From NCBI RefSeq assembly GCF_000220395.1, contig NW_004087059.1:1-39800 (forward strand): a stretch of DNA of 39,800 bases, given 5' to 3'. Shown one piece after another: positions 23,684-36,491 of the stretch. The stretch comes from Ichthyophthirius multifiliis (lineage: Eukaryota; Ciliophora; Oligohymenophorea; Hymenostomatida). A program made the position numbers and the translations under genes. The notes below the pieces were generated by a model. That model ran no database searches and was not told the DNA's origin. It was given only the letters and a program-made list of their open reading frames with translations. Position 1 is the first letter of the stretch. Each line of letters starts with the position of its first letter.

Positions 23684-24043
23684 TTTATTTATATATTTAT
23701 GTTTATTTGTTTATTATTTTATTTGTAAAATACCTTTTATTTATTTAAGCTCTTTATTCCCAAACTTAATCTGAATCTTTTCTAATATCTTTTGTTGCAT
23801 TTTTACCAAAAAAGTAATATCTATCAAAAAGCCAATATCCGTAAATTGCTCCAGCAGCTAAATATAACTTTATTTTTTTAATAATATTATTTTTTTTTTT
23901 TTTTTATTTATTATTTAATTTTGTTTATAATATTATAATTTTTTTCGCTTTATGTTTTTTTTTTTTTCTATTATTACAGGTCTAAATCTTCTTAGCCACC
24001 ATACATTAGTTTCAACAACAAAATTTGTATAATGAAAAACCAT
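23371..24043 (-). CDS. Small four-exon protein, possibly mitochondrial
   Basis: Exons fit 23978-24043, 23734-23857, 23524-23594 and 23371-23474 with GT...AG introns. The product is about 121 residues: a short N-terminus with VETNVWWLRRFRP, a possible membrane segment AGAIYGYWLFDRYYFFGK, then a basic/acidic soluble part with NWGYGATYKPTLERSMKKVL and a very acidic end, TLEEIMEEEENWEYYK, before TGA 23371-23373. The small size, single aromatic membrane segment and Trp/Tyr content recall accessory subunits of mitochondrial respiratory complexes, but I cannot assign a family. Exons 1 and 2 join one base out of phase, so one base may be missing in the sequence there, or the boundary is different. 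It converges on eIF2A with about 214 bases between stops. Confidence 0.68.
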
Positions 24044-24325
24044 TTAATTTTTATTTTATTTTTTTTAAAAAAAAATATTTTATTTTACAAATTTTATTTA
24101 TTTTATATAATGTTAAAAATATTTTCTTTTTTTTTTAAAAAAAATATTTTTTTTAATATTATTAAAAAAAAATAAACAAATTTAGTTTAAGATGTAAATA
24201 CATAATTTTTTTTGAATTATTATAATATATATAGAATTTATTATAAATTTATGTTTTCTTAACTATAAAATATATATTTTAATTTTAAAATTAATTAAAT
24301 TTTTGGTTTTTTAGTTAAAGTGAAA

Positions 24326-25491
24326 TCAAATTAAATCTTAACAATTTTTATAAATATTATTATTATTGGATTTATTAAATTTATTAAATATATTAAACTA
24401 TTCATCATAAATATTATTTTATTATTAATAGGAAAATCTATTAAATTCAATATTTTTCTGTTTCTATTTATTTTAGTTAAAACAATTGTTATTACAATAA
24501 AAATTAAATGATTTAAATAAATCAGTATTTTCCTTTTAATTATTTTCTATTTACTTATTATTTTAAAAAGACTTCATAAATTCATTTTCAAATGGATTAA
24601 TCGCATTTTATTAACTTCCAATCTATTAATGAGTATTTTATGCTTAATCTAAAGTATCTTTATTTTATTAATTCGTCTCTATATTAGAAAAAAAGTTATT
24701 AAAAGTTTATGTTTAATATTAGTTTTATTATTATTATTAAGAATTTTATTATTCTTATTACTTATTATATAATTATTAATTATTTGCTTATTGATATTAA
24801 TTTTTAACTTATTATTACTTCTAATTTTTTATTTCTTAATATTAATTTTTAGTTTATAATTATTATTAATTGTTTGCTTATTTAATTGTTATTTCTTATT
24901 AATTTTATAAATTCTATTTATTATTTTTTTAACTATATTTTTTTATTTTTTATATATTAAAAAAAAAATGTTTATTAAATTTCTTTATATATATATAATT
25001 AAATATTATTATTTACTTTTAAATATTTTTTAAATATATTTAAGATGGTGTTAATTCATATTTATCTAAACAAAAAATTTTATCTATGTATTTTGATCTT
25101 ACAAAATCTATTTTATCTTATAATTAGTGTTCTGGATTTGGTTTTTAATTATTTTTTATATTTGATTCATAATATATGTTCGATTTTGAATTTCCTATTT
25201 AAAAAAAAATTTATGTCTCTTCTTCAAACCAACTATCTATTTTAAAACTTCTTACACGACTTATTGTTGGTCCTAATTTTCTATGTCCTCCTTTTTTATT
25301 ATATTTTTTATTAAAAACAAAATAATTAATTTACCTGCACAATCTAAACATATAATAATTCCTAAATCTAATGAACACCAAGAAGGATTTTTTTAATTAC
25401 AATCAGCACAATAATTATTATTATTTTCTTTTTAAATTATTTATCGAAATATTTATAATTGATTTTCTTCCGTTAATTTTTGTCTTTACAT
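24326..25491 (-). CDS. ArfGAP-domain protein
   Basis: GTPase-activating protein for Arf small GTPases, working in vesicle traffic. Exons fit 25335-25491, 25016-25290 and 24326-24932. The N-terminal ArfGAP domain has the zinc finger CADC then CLDC with exactly 16 residues between (NQKNPSWCSLDLGIII), followed across a 44-base intron by GHRKLGPTISRVRSFKIDSW; the Arg of RVRS lies in the usual segment, and the catalytic Arg position is taken by the R of HRKLG. Next come GNSKSNIYYE and FVRSKYIDK, which match the end of the domain. The remaining half is Asn/Gln-rich, with NPFENEFMKSF, an NPF tripeptide typical of EH-domain binding. It ends at TGA 24326-24328, about 345 residues. A frame jump near 24690 (T7) is needed in exon 3. 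The start ATG 25491 is the first in frame; MQRQKLTEENQLQIFRQIIQ leads into the finger as in relatives. Confidence 0.9.
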
Positions 25492-26818
25492 ATTTTATTT
25501 TTTTTAATTCTTGTCTTGCCAATATATTCTTTTTAATTTTCACAATTTTTTTTTTTTTGAATTTGTTGTAATAATATGAAATTTAAAATTATAATTATTT
25601 TTCTTAATTATAATTAAAATTATTATTAAAAATTAAATAGTCATATAGTAAAATTTCATATTATTATTAAAAATATATAAAAAACAATAAAAAATAAAAA
25701 TATTATTTTATATAAAAATGCTACAATATTTATAAAATATATATATAGAATAAATTATTAAAAATATATCTATATTAAAATTAATTTTATATAATTTTAT
25801 AGTTCTGATAATATAAAAAAATTAAAAAATAAATATATAATAAAAATAAAATATTATAAAAAAATAATAAAATTAGTTTCAAATTAATTTATTTTTATAA
25901 GTAAAACTGATAATAAAAATATTATATTTTGTATAGAAAAAAATTTTAATAATTAAATTTGTTTTTTTTACTTTTATTTTAATTAAAAAAAAATATAAAG
26001 TAAAAGTATATATAATAAAAATATTAATATATCAAAATATATACATATATATAAAAATATCTTTTTAAAAAATTATTATTATAATAATTAATAAAAAAAA
26101 AAAGTTTCAAATTATATTTTTTTATAATAATAAAAAGACAAAATAAAATTATTTAAATATTATATTAAAAAAAATATACAATGTAAAGAAATTTAATAAT
26201 TTTAACATATTTGTTTTTAATAAAAATAAAAATTATATAGTATATAAAAAAAGATAAAAATATTTATAAATAATAATATATAAAAAATAAATAATTATTA
26301 AATTATTTATATTATATAAAAATAATAATAAGATATTTCTAAATTTCTTTATATTATAAAATTAAACTTTAGCAAAAAATATTATTTAATATTAAGTAAA
26401 AAAATAATTAATAATTAATAAAAAAATATATATTTGATATTTTTTAATTTAAATAATATAATATAAATAAAATATGTATAAATTTATATATATGATAAAT
26501 ATATAATTTATATAATTGTATATATTTATATTATATTATATTTACTTATATTTATTTTATATATAATTTATTTATTATATTTATTAATTTTTTTTTTATT
26601 TTTTTTTATACTGGATTTTTAAATTTTAATTTCTTAAATTTTTTCATTTTCTTTTTATTTTAATATATTTTATACATTTATTTTTTATATTAAAATCTTA
26701 ATACAAAAATAATATTTTTTTTTTTTTTTTTAAATATTTTAAATATATTTTGCATTATTATATATAATAATAAAAAAAATTTAAATATTTTGAAACTTAA
26801 ATTAAAAAATAACTTAAT
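25492..26818. other. AT-only divergent intergenic region
   Basis: About 1.3 kb between divergent starts of the ArfGAP and Sfi1/POC5-like genes. Only A/T-rich sequence with homopolymer runs; no gene, RNA or repeat array recognised. Confidence 0.6.
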
Positions 26819-28119
26819 ATGTAAAAAAGATTTGATTAAAGATAGTTATCACAATAAATATGCTTATTAAAGTAAAGTTATTAATAAACATTAGATACAT
26901 ATGATGAAAACATAAAATTTCACACAGATCGGTAAATAATTTTTTAAATAATTTTTTTTATTTTTAACAAATATATTTAAAAAAGTGTTAGTGAAAGAGA
27001 CTTGCATGAATTTAGAGAATTTTTAGATAATTTAAAGCGTGAAAATCTTGATAAAATAAAATTATTTTATGGAAAATTGCTGTAAACTAAGGATGAGAGT
27101 TTTAATTATTACAATTAGGATAATTAGTAGTCATGCGGCTAATTAATATCTGATAGAAATCAAATTTATAATGATTTATTATAGGAGTTCGAGATTCAAA
27201 AAGTAAAAGATGAACGAATTGAAGTTTTAAATAATTTTATTGTTGAAACTAATTTCGTATAAAGAAAATAATAGAAATTTTTTAAAATTTGGAAAGATCA
27301 TCATATAAGATAATAATAAAAAAAAAATGTAAAATAATTATTTATATTTTTTTTATATATAATTTTATAGTTGAAAAGATTTTTAGATAATAGATATTTA
27401 AATAAATTAAATGATAAATCATTTTAATCATGGAGAAAGTATTTTTTATTTAATTTTTTATTTTAAAATAATTTAGTTATTCATATAAAATTGCTTATTA
27501 AAACAAAATATTTAAAAATTCAGAAAACGATGTTAATACGTTCAATAAAAGTAAAAATATTAAAAAATATAAAAATATAAATATATAAATATATAAATAT
27601 ATAAATAAAATATAAATATATATATATATATTTTATTATAGGTTATTTGGATATTATATAAACTCTTAAAAACGAGATTCAAAAAGTTGATGATTAAATT
27701 AATTCAAAAAGAAATTAAAAAACTTAACTTGCATATACTTTAAGTAAATGCTTAATGAAAACAATTTCTAGTTTATCATAAGAAGTTGTTAGCTTAAATA
27801 AATTTGCTACATAATCAAAGTAATAATAATAAATCGATATGACAGAAACTCAGGAATGTATATAAGAAATGAATGAATTTATTAATTAAAAATATTCAGG
27901 TTATTTTTTATTTATTAAATAATAAATATATTTTTATTTATTTATATTGTTTTCATTTTTTTTTAAAAAAAATTAGATATTAAAAATATTAAGAAAATTT
28001 ATAATGATGAGAATGATTTGTAAAGAAGAGATTCTAAAAAAATTGGAAGTTTAATTACCTTTTAATAATATAATAATACTAATTCATTAAATTAAATTAA
28101 TTTAAATGAAGCTCATTGA
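26819..28119 (+). CDS. Coiled-coil protein with Sfi1/POC5-like repeats
   Basis: About 332 residues from six exons: 26819-26931, 26986-27328, 27371-27438, 27477-27550, 27642-27899 and 27977-28119. All joins are in phase with no frame jump, ending at TGA 28117-28119. The N-terminal half is helical and acidic/basic (SERDLHEFREFLDNLKRENL; LLQEFEIQKVKDERIEVLNN). The middle holds two Trp-centred helical units, QKFFKIWKDHHIR and NDKSFQSWRKL, about 26 residues apart; this spacing and the aromatic-x-x-W pattern are those of Sfi1-type centrin-binding repeats, as found in POC5, a centriole/basal-body protein. A further coiled coil (DIIQTLKNEIQKVDDQINSK) and a Gln/Asn-rich end follow. The family call rests on these units only and is tentative; another coiled-coil basal-body protein is possible. 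Confidence 0.75.
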
Positions 28120-28488
28120 TGATATATTTATTATAAATTAAATAAAATAGTTTATTTATTTTTTAACATAATATATATTTATTTTTTATTTTTTTTATAT
28201 TTCTTTATATATATTAAGATTTTTTTAACTAAATAATTTTTTATTATTATTAATTCTAATTAAATAAAGAAGTATATATCTTATGCCAATTCGTATTTAA
28301 AATGATTCTTTTTATATATTTTATATAAAATAAAATATTACTTAAAAATAATAATATAATTTAATAAAAATACAATAATAAATTAAAGTGTATATTTTTA
28401 TCCTTTTTATATTAATTTATAATATCAACTTTAATAAATAAAAAATATCAAATAAAATTAAATAAATAATACTAAACAAAACAAAAAA
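28120..28488. other. Tandem-gene spacer
   Basis: About 370 bases of A/T between two plus-strand genes; no separate element seen. Confidence 0.6.
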
Positions 28489-31255
28489 ATGGAATAATTA
28501 AAAGAAATGCTTTAAAAAACATATAAAGGAAAAAATCAAAAGCAAATAAAAGCCGCCGAAAAAAATTTAAGATTATAATCAGAAAATCCCGAATTTTTTA
28601 AAAACCTTTTATAACTAGCAAAAGATGAATAAAGTATAATAAAATACAAAAAAAAAAAAAAACAATATAAATATAAATATAAAAAAAAGATGAATTAAGA
28701 AATGCTTCAATTGTATATATTTAAACATATATAAAACAAAAAATATCGGGAAAAAAAATGGATTAAGAAACTTAAAAATATATATTGGAATCATTAATCA
28801 TTTAAATTAAAGAAAAAGGAATAACTAATTAAAATAAATTGAATTTAAGTAAAGGTATACAAATTTTACTGGCAGAAAATCGTTTAAATTTTTAACTTTT
28901 GAATGAGATTTTAGGATATATATAAATTAGTAAAGAACTTAAAAGTAATGATTTAATTTCTAATTTTATTATTTTAAGCTGCCTTATTGGGTCTATCAAA
29001 AATAAAGACTATTTAAATGTTATTTAAGAAAATGTTCTGGATGTATTAGGGGGTATAGGTAACTTTTTTTTGGGATAAATAAGGGAGTTTAAATAGGAGT
29101 TTATTCTTTAGAACTCCGATTTGTTAAATTATTGGAGTAAATGTTAAAAATAGGTATTTTTAAAGATGAAATTGTATAAAAATATAGGGAAAATGTTTTA
29201 ATTAGAGGCTATTTTTATATAAATAAAGGAATATTTTAGTGTTTTTGAAAAAATAAACGACTGTTTAAAAATAAAATAATATTTATAGACAAAAATAAAT
29301 CTATTAAAAAGCTTCAATTTTTTAAGTGAATAAGTTTTAGAAGAAAAAAAAGAAAATTTAAGCATTTTTGGAGAAATGATAATTTTAGGAATAAATTTAA
29401 TAAGTAAAATTTTAATGGAAAATAATGTAAATGAAAAAAAAATACAAAATTTATTAATTTAAAATTGTAAATTAATTCTAATGGGAAATGAAAAAGATGT
29501 AAACTTTTTTATAAATTTTGATGGAAAAAAATTATTCGAATTTATTATTTTCCCTTTGTTACTATTTAAAAATAATGATGATGATTTTAACGATATCGAT
29601 TTTATAGAATTTGTATAAAAATCTAATGATATTGTTTAAGGAGATGTATAAATAAAAAAAAAATATATATATAACATAAATATATATAAATATAAATATA
29701 TATATTTATATTTATATTTAATATATTTATATTTATATTTATATTTATATTTATATTTCTAAATAATTTTTTGTTAGTCTAGTATTAATTTATAATGTAT
29801 TTCAATTAAGTTACTTAAAAGCTTTTGCAATTTTATACCGTAATTTGATGTATTTTGCTGTTTTAAGGCTTTTGAAATTGTTGAGAATTTTTTTTTAGGG
29901 AATATTAATAATAATTTTTATTATTAATAATTTAATAAAGTAAGTGTTTTGGAAAATGGATTTTTAGTTTTAGCTAGTTTATGCTAGTTTATCGGAAAAA
30001 AAAATGAAATTTTTTAAATGTTTGAAGCATTTTTTAATAAATATGAAAGTATATTATTTAATGAAATCAAATAGGGTAAATATATATATATATATTCATT
30101 TATATATATAATTATATTTTTTTTAGATATTTTAATTTGTAGAATAATATTATTATTAAAGTAATATTTAATATAAGAAAAAATTTCTAATGTAACAATT
30201 AATGATGTTTTTTATAAAAAAAGCATTGATTTTATATTAAAAAATATAAATAATGAAAAAAATATAATATTAGAATATTAATCTATTGATTCTTTATAAA
30301 AAATAATGGCCTAAATGTGCGAAAAAAATAAATAATTGGTTAATTATGTTTTTCTTTTTTACTTAATTAAATTTAAAACGGTTAAAAATAAGTCTTTTTT
30401 TTAAATTAATTGATAAACTAATAAATAAATATAAGATTATTTTCTTAACTCTTCAAAATTTAAATTTGTGTCTATAGTTGATTTCATTTTAGATTTTATA
30501 GGAAAAAGAAAATATATAAATTAGGATTTAGTGCTGGTAAATATTATGCTCTTTGTTTTTATAGTAAAATATTAATTTAGAAAATTGTTTTGGATAAATT
30601 AGTCATTTATTTTCTGCTAATTTAACATAGAATTAAGAAATTTAGGCTAATTTATTATAAATAATGAACTAAATAATGGTTTTTAGGAAAGAAGTTCCTG
30701 TTATTTTTTTCAGTATAATCGAAGGATATTTTTAGAGCTTTGGAAAGATCAGTAATAAATTTTAGAATAGTGAGGCATATAATAATCTAATCGATTTTTT
30801 TAAAAACTTAGTTTTATTTTAATCTTCGAATTTAAATTTTTTGGAAAAAAATTTAAATCTTTTCGAAAATATTATAGAATTTGTTTTTTAGAGAATTATT
30901 TTTTAAGAAACTCAAAATGAAAGTTTAAAGGCTGACTGCTTCTTTTTTATATAGATTTTTTTTTAGAAGTATTTTAATTATTTAGATGAAAAAATGATAA
31001 AAATTATATACGAAAACACATAAAAAATTATGCAATAAATAAATTCGTTCAATTTCTACTTTATTTAAAGTAGAATTTTAGGAGTATTCTAAAGCTCGAT
31101 TATATGTAATGTAGAAAAATCAATTTGTATTTTATAATCAATGGATATTCTATATAGTTTTTTAAATGTTATAACTTAGAAAACTAATATTTATGTTAGA
31201 TAATATGATAGAAAAGTAAATTGATATATATATATATAAATATAAATATATATAC

Positions 31256-31317
<62 letters not shown>

Positions 31318-31916
31318 ATATTAGATTGCATTAGTCTGTATATGTAAATTAATTTTATAAGGAAATTTTTAACTTAATTAAATTGTAAGTTTTTTGAATT
31401 TAGGTATTGATTTGTTGAAAAAATAAAGTGAAGTTTAAATTAAGAAATAATATAAATAAGAAGAAATTTTATGTTAGAATAATAAAAAAACTAAATAAAA
31501 AAAAGAATAATTAAATGAAGATTTTATAGATTTAGAAAATAAAGAAAATATTTAAAATGATTAAGAATATGATGTGAATTTGGTTATTTTTAATAATATC
31601 GATTTATCTCTTATTGTAAATTATATAATTATTATTTAAAAAATAAAATAAAAATATAAATAAATATTAGAAACAAGATAAAAATAAATTTAAACAAGAA
31701 TTATAACCTTTTAATGAAATTAACGAATTCGAGTTTTTTAAATAAAGTGTTTTGTTTATGAAAAATTAAAATGAAACTGTATTTTATTAAATAATTAATC
31801 TATTAGGAAAAGAATAGTAAGAACATCTTAGATTTTTAATTAATTTGTAAAATGTTTAAGTGGGAGATTAAAATTTAGTTAGGGTTATTTATAAATGCAA
31901 AAGAAAGTAGAATTGA
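28489..31916 (+). CDS. Importin-beta family nuclear transport receptor (importin-7/8 type)
   Basis: Karyopherin of about 1007 residues, close to the roughly 1040 of importin-7/8, which carries cargo such as ribosomal proteins and histones through nuclear pores in a Ran-dependent way. Exons fit 28489-28633, 28690-29645, 29778-30075, 30127-31215, 31325-31615 and 31671-31916 (TGA 31914-31916). The N-terminus MEQLKEMLQKTYKGKNQKQI, then AAEKNLRLQSENPEFFKNLL and DELRNASIVYIQTYIKQKI, follows the importin N-terminal domain. The long middle is HEAT-like helix pairs. An acidic, Lys/Glu/Asp-rich stretch sits near 31430-31600, and the end has NEINEFEFFKQSVLFMKNQN, like the C-terminal helix of importin-7/8. 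One frame jump lies at a T8 run near 30395. The exact family member (importin 7/8 versus another karyopherin) is uncertain. Confidence 0.85.
31240..31318. repeat. (TA)n tract within an intron
   Basis: Long TA repeat inside the fourth intron (31216-31324) of the importin gene; such tracts fill many introns here. Confidence 0.9.
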
Positions 31917-32063
31917 TAATATTTTTTTTAATATTTTGTTGAAATTTTTTATTTTAATTTAATAATATTTTTGTTTTTAATATATTTTTTGTTTTATTTC
32001 AAAATATATTACATAATTATATTTTATTAATTAATATTTTTTTTATCAAAGTTTTTAAAATAA

Positions 32064-32896
32064 ATGAAATAATTTTCATTTTCTATTGAAGTTCCTTTAA
32101 GTTTAGAAGTATTTAAAATTAATTATTTTTATTTTTTACGAAGTTAAAATTAATAAAAACCATTTTTTTGTTAATTTAATAAAAATAAAAGCAAATATAA
32201 ATAGGATAATAATATATTGATTATGTAATAGATTTTGATATATAATAATCTTAATAAGAAAGGGTCATTTTTAATGAAAAAGTAAAATAAATATAAAAAA
32301 AAATATTATATATATTAAAATATAAAAGAACTTAGAACAAAAAGCATATATTTTATGTTAATAACTTCCTACTCTCTTTAAAAAAATATTAGAAAATAAA
32401 TCAATATAAATATTTTAATAGAAAACATATAATTAATATAATTATACATCTAATTATAAAGTTAAAAAGTATTTAAATTGATATTTTTATATTTTTTACA
32501 GTTTTAATAATTTCCCTTTGTCGAAATAACAACAAATTCGAAAGTAATTAAAGGAAATTATATGCCTGATGGCATAGATCCTAATGTAAATATAAACAAA
32601 ATATTAAAAAAAAAATAATAAAAAAAGAATTTATATATAGATGTAATAAATGATAACATAGAGTAATTTAAAGGATACGAATATCAAGTATAATAAAGTT
32701 TATGTAAGTAATTTAATTTAAAAAAACTGAAAACTGGCAATAATAATAGAAAAATAATATAAATACTATAATAAAAACAATATAAATAAAAATAATAGAT
32801 TATGATTAAATATAAAATAATAATCATGTAATAATATATTAAAAAAATAAAAAAAAATATAAACATTATATATATATATATATATATTTATATATT

Positions 32897-32927
<31 letters not shown>

Positions 32928-33595
32928 TATTTTAATATATATATTTTTTTATATATAGTTACCTGAATGCATTTTAGATTTTATAAAAAAATATTATATT
33001 TATTACTATAAATCTATGTTAATTACATATTAAAGATGGAAAAATTTAAACGAATTAGAATTATAAAAAAAACAAAAATAATTATTAAATTTTCAACCTA
33101 AATTATTAAAAAAAATTCCTTAAATATTTAATATAAAAATTGATACTTTTTTTTAATTTTTAAAAGATACTAATTATAATAGGTATTTTATTTTATATTA
33201 ACTTAGACTAAATAAATATATATATATATAAAAACCAGTATTTTAAAAAGTTAAAATCGACTTTTTTAGGAAAACTCATTATAATCATAACTTACTTAAA
33301 AAACAATGAAAAAAAATGAAGGTTTTAATAGTGAATATAGATAAATTTTGGATAAAAATAGTGATTCATCTTCAGAAATTATAATTAAAAGAAATATTAT
33401 AAGAAAAAAAGAAGGTTTTATTCTGAAAAAAGGAGACGGACCATTAGATTATGATTGGAATTTAAGATATTTAGTTATAGATTGTGAAAATTTAATTTAT
33501 TTTAAAAATTAAAATGATAATGAACCTAGAGGCTATATAAGATTAAAAGACTGCTAAATTTCTAAAATTATAAACATAGAGAAAGTATTAATAAA

Positions 33596-33642
<47 letters not shown>

Positions 33643-33668
33643 TATATATATATATATATATATATATC

Positions 33669-33701
<33 letters not shown>

Positions 33702-35893
33702 ATTTATATTTACATTTACATATTAATAAATAATATTATATGCATTTTTTTTAGGAAAGAGATTTAGCATTTTATATTGAAAACAATTAGAATTAAAAAA
33801 AATATTATTTTAGTGGAGTAACTAAAGAAGAAAATGAAAAATGGCATTCTGAAATATCTAAAATAATAAAAAATAACAATAATGTATAAAATATATTAAT
33901 AAATACTAAACTAAATAGTTTTAAAATACATTAAAAATAATAGAATTAATAATAATAAGAACACAAATCAAATCAAAAAGATTAAAATAATAATGAAGAT
34001 TAAAAATTTGTATTTATAATTATAATTAAAAATATATTATTAAAAATAATATGTTTATTTAAATTACTATATATATATATTATATATATATATTTATATA
34101 TATATTTATATTTATACTTATATTTTTTACTTTAATATATCTATTTTTATAATATATGTTTTTATTTATATAATAAAATAGTATAAAGAATATGATAAAT
34201 AAAATTTTCCAGAAGAATTATTACCTTAAAAACATATTTTTTAAACATTATAAAAAAGTTTAAATAATAGTTAAACTGATGAAAGTTCTATTTGGACTTT
34301 AAATAAATTTCGAAATGGTGTTAGAATATATTAAAATAACCTCTAAACAACATAGAATAAAAATGAAAATATTTTATTTAACAAATATACTTTTTTTATT
34401 ATTTTTTTCGGAATATTATTGTTTTATTTCATAAAAAATATTATTTTTTTGAGTGTATTAATAGTTTTAATATTTTCGTTTTTTTATAAGAAAATTTTAA
34501 TCAGTTAAAAACTTAATTCTAAATAATAAAATGAGATTGTGGCTAAAATTTATGTAAATTAGGAAGGATTTATTATTTTTGGATAGTTAAAAAATCTTTC
34601 TTTTAAAAAGTAAATAGATTTTCATTTAAATAGTTATTAAAAAATATAATCTTGTGAATAAAAAAAGGAATAAAAGAAATAAAAAAGTAAAAATTTTTCA
34701 GGCGAATATAATTTTAAAGGAAATAATGAAGATTTTTAAACAAAATTAAGTGGGAAAATTCACCGTTTTTCTTATTAAAATAATTATTTTGTAGTTTATT
34801 AAATGGTTAATTAGAAATTTTAAATGAGCGAAATATTCCTTATAGAACATATATCGGAGAATAGATCTAGTTTAAAATATTTTTGTCAAATAAATTGTGG
34901 AAAATTAAAAGAAAAAATAGGTTTTTTTATTTATAAAGTAATAATAATATATATATATTTATAGGGAAAATATTAGTAAAACGAACTTAATAATTGGCTG
35001 TTTTATCTGAAATTTTAAACGAATAAAAAATAAATTAATTTTAAAGAAAAATCTCTATAAAAGATAATATTCCCCATTAAATAATTTAACAATAATAAAA
35101 CGAAATTTCTTTAAAAAGCAATAACTTATAGTAGAAATTTTAAGACTTCTAAAAATAAATACAAATTGTTTAAAAATTATAAGATAATGACACTTCTCAT
35201 CTAAAAAAAACCCATTTAGACACAAGAAAGCCAGGCTATAAAAGAGTAAAAGAAGGAGGAATAGGTTGTTTTAATCAGGAAGAAATTAAAAGCCAAGAAG
35301 GCTTGGTTATGGAGTTAATTTAAAAAGTCGGGAAGTAACTTATAGAAGGAAAAGATGTAGTTTCAGTTAGTTTACCTGTAAGAATATTTGAACCTAGGAG
35401 TACTATAGAAAGAATATGCGATAATTGGGCTTTTATGCCTATATATTTAAGAATGGCGGCTAACACTAAAGTATTATATAATTTATATTTATAAATATAT
35501 ATTTTTTAAAGGATTAATTAGAAAGATTTAAACTTACTATTAGTTACGCTGTAGCAGGTCTACATAATGCTTGTAAATAAATGAAACCTTTCAACCCGAT
35601 TTTAGGTGAGACTTTTTAAGGGTTTTGGCCTGATGGAACTTCTATATGTATTGAGCATACAAGGTCTTTTTTTATTTTGTTTTTTAAATATAAATTTATA
35701 TTTATATATACAGTCATCATCCGCCTATATCACATTTTTATGTTGAAGATTAATAGAAGAAATTTTCTTATTTTGGATATTATGAATATAAAGCAAGATT
35801 GAAAGGTGCTAATTCAGTATTAGGAAGCTAAGATGGACCTAATCATGTATTATTTTATGATGGATAGGAAATTATTTTTAGGTAAAATACATA

Positions 35894-35939
<46 letters not shown>

Positions 35940-36416
35940 TTATATATATTTATCTTTTTTAGTTATCCTCCATGTAAAATAACAGGACTTTTATATGGAA
36001 CAAGAGTATTAGAATGGTTCGATTAAATGGTTTTTAGGGATGAAAAAAATGACTTGGAGTGTATTTTGAGTTTTGAATAGCCTGGAGGTTATTTTTATAA
36101 AGCTTAGAACCCTACGGACTTTTTTATAGGTTAAATTAGGAAGATTTCGGATAAAAATAATATTATTTGTGAAGTAAAAGGGTCTTGGTTAGATTATTTA
36201 ATGTTTGATGGAAAAAAATACTGGGATATTGAGATTGTTGAACCTGCAGGGGTTATTTGGGTTGATAAACCTTTAAGTTCAGATTGCAGATATAGATAAG
36301 ATTTAATTTTTTTAGCTTAAAAAGACCTTGAACAAGCTTAAGAATGGAAAACTAGATTAGAAGTTATTTAAAGACATGATAGGAAATTAAGAAATGATAA
36401 TAATAATAAAAAATGA
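32064..36416 (+). CDS. OSBP-related protein: PH, membrane hairpin, lipid-transfer domain
   Basis: About 1084 residues. ORP proteins move sterols and phosphoinositides between membranes. Thirteen exons splice with every phase intact: 32064-32108, 32192-32281 (a 32144 acceptor also fits), 32329-32460, 32502-32585, 32628-32687, 32959-33182, 33239-33584, 33755-34009, 34182-34920, 34965-35470, 35512-35663, 35714-35881 and 35963-36416. The N-terminal 265 residues are unrecognised. A PH domain follows (about 268-365), from RKKEGFILKKGDGPLDYDWN to the terminal Trp of EKWHSEISKII. Residues about 480-515 form two back-to-back hydrophobic segments (FFIIFFGILLFYFI; FLSVLIVLIFSFFY), a likely membrane hairpin. 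The ORD has VSLPVRIFEPRSTIERICDN, NACKQMKPFNPILGETFQGF and the family signature EHTSHHPPISHF, split by an intron, then GSWLDYLMFDGKKYWD. One intron (34921-34964) uses a GTTTTT donor. The membrane hairpin between PH and ORD is unusual, since animal ORP5/8 have a C-terminal anchor. Confidence 0.93.
33594..33672. repeat. (ATGTAT)n then (TA)n tract in an intron
   Basis: About eight ATGTAT units grading into TA repeats, inside the seventh intron (33585-33754) of the ORP gene. Confidence 0.9.
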
Positions 36417-36491
36417 TTATAATTATGATATATTATTTATATTTAATTATTTTTATATATATTTTTTTTTATAATATATTTATTTATATTT

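Noticed and set aside
24041-24325. Additional gene between the four-exon gene and the ArfGAP gene
   Set aside because: Only homopolymer-rich A/T sequence, with no protein-like frame.
25045-25571. Two plus-strand frames (25045-25245, 25371-25571)
   Set aside because: Antisense to the ArfGAP exons, whose zinc finger and conserved blocks are unmistakable.
32684-32866. 60-codon minus-strand frame
   Set aside because: Falls inside an ORP intron (32688-32958) and is hydrophobic low complexity.
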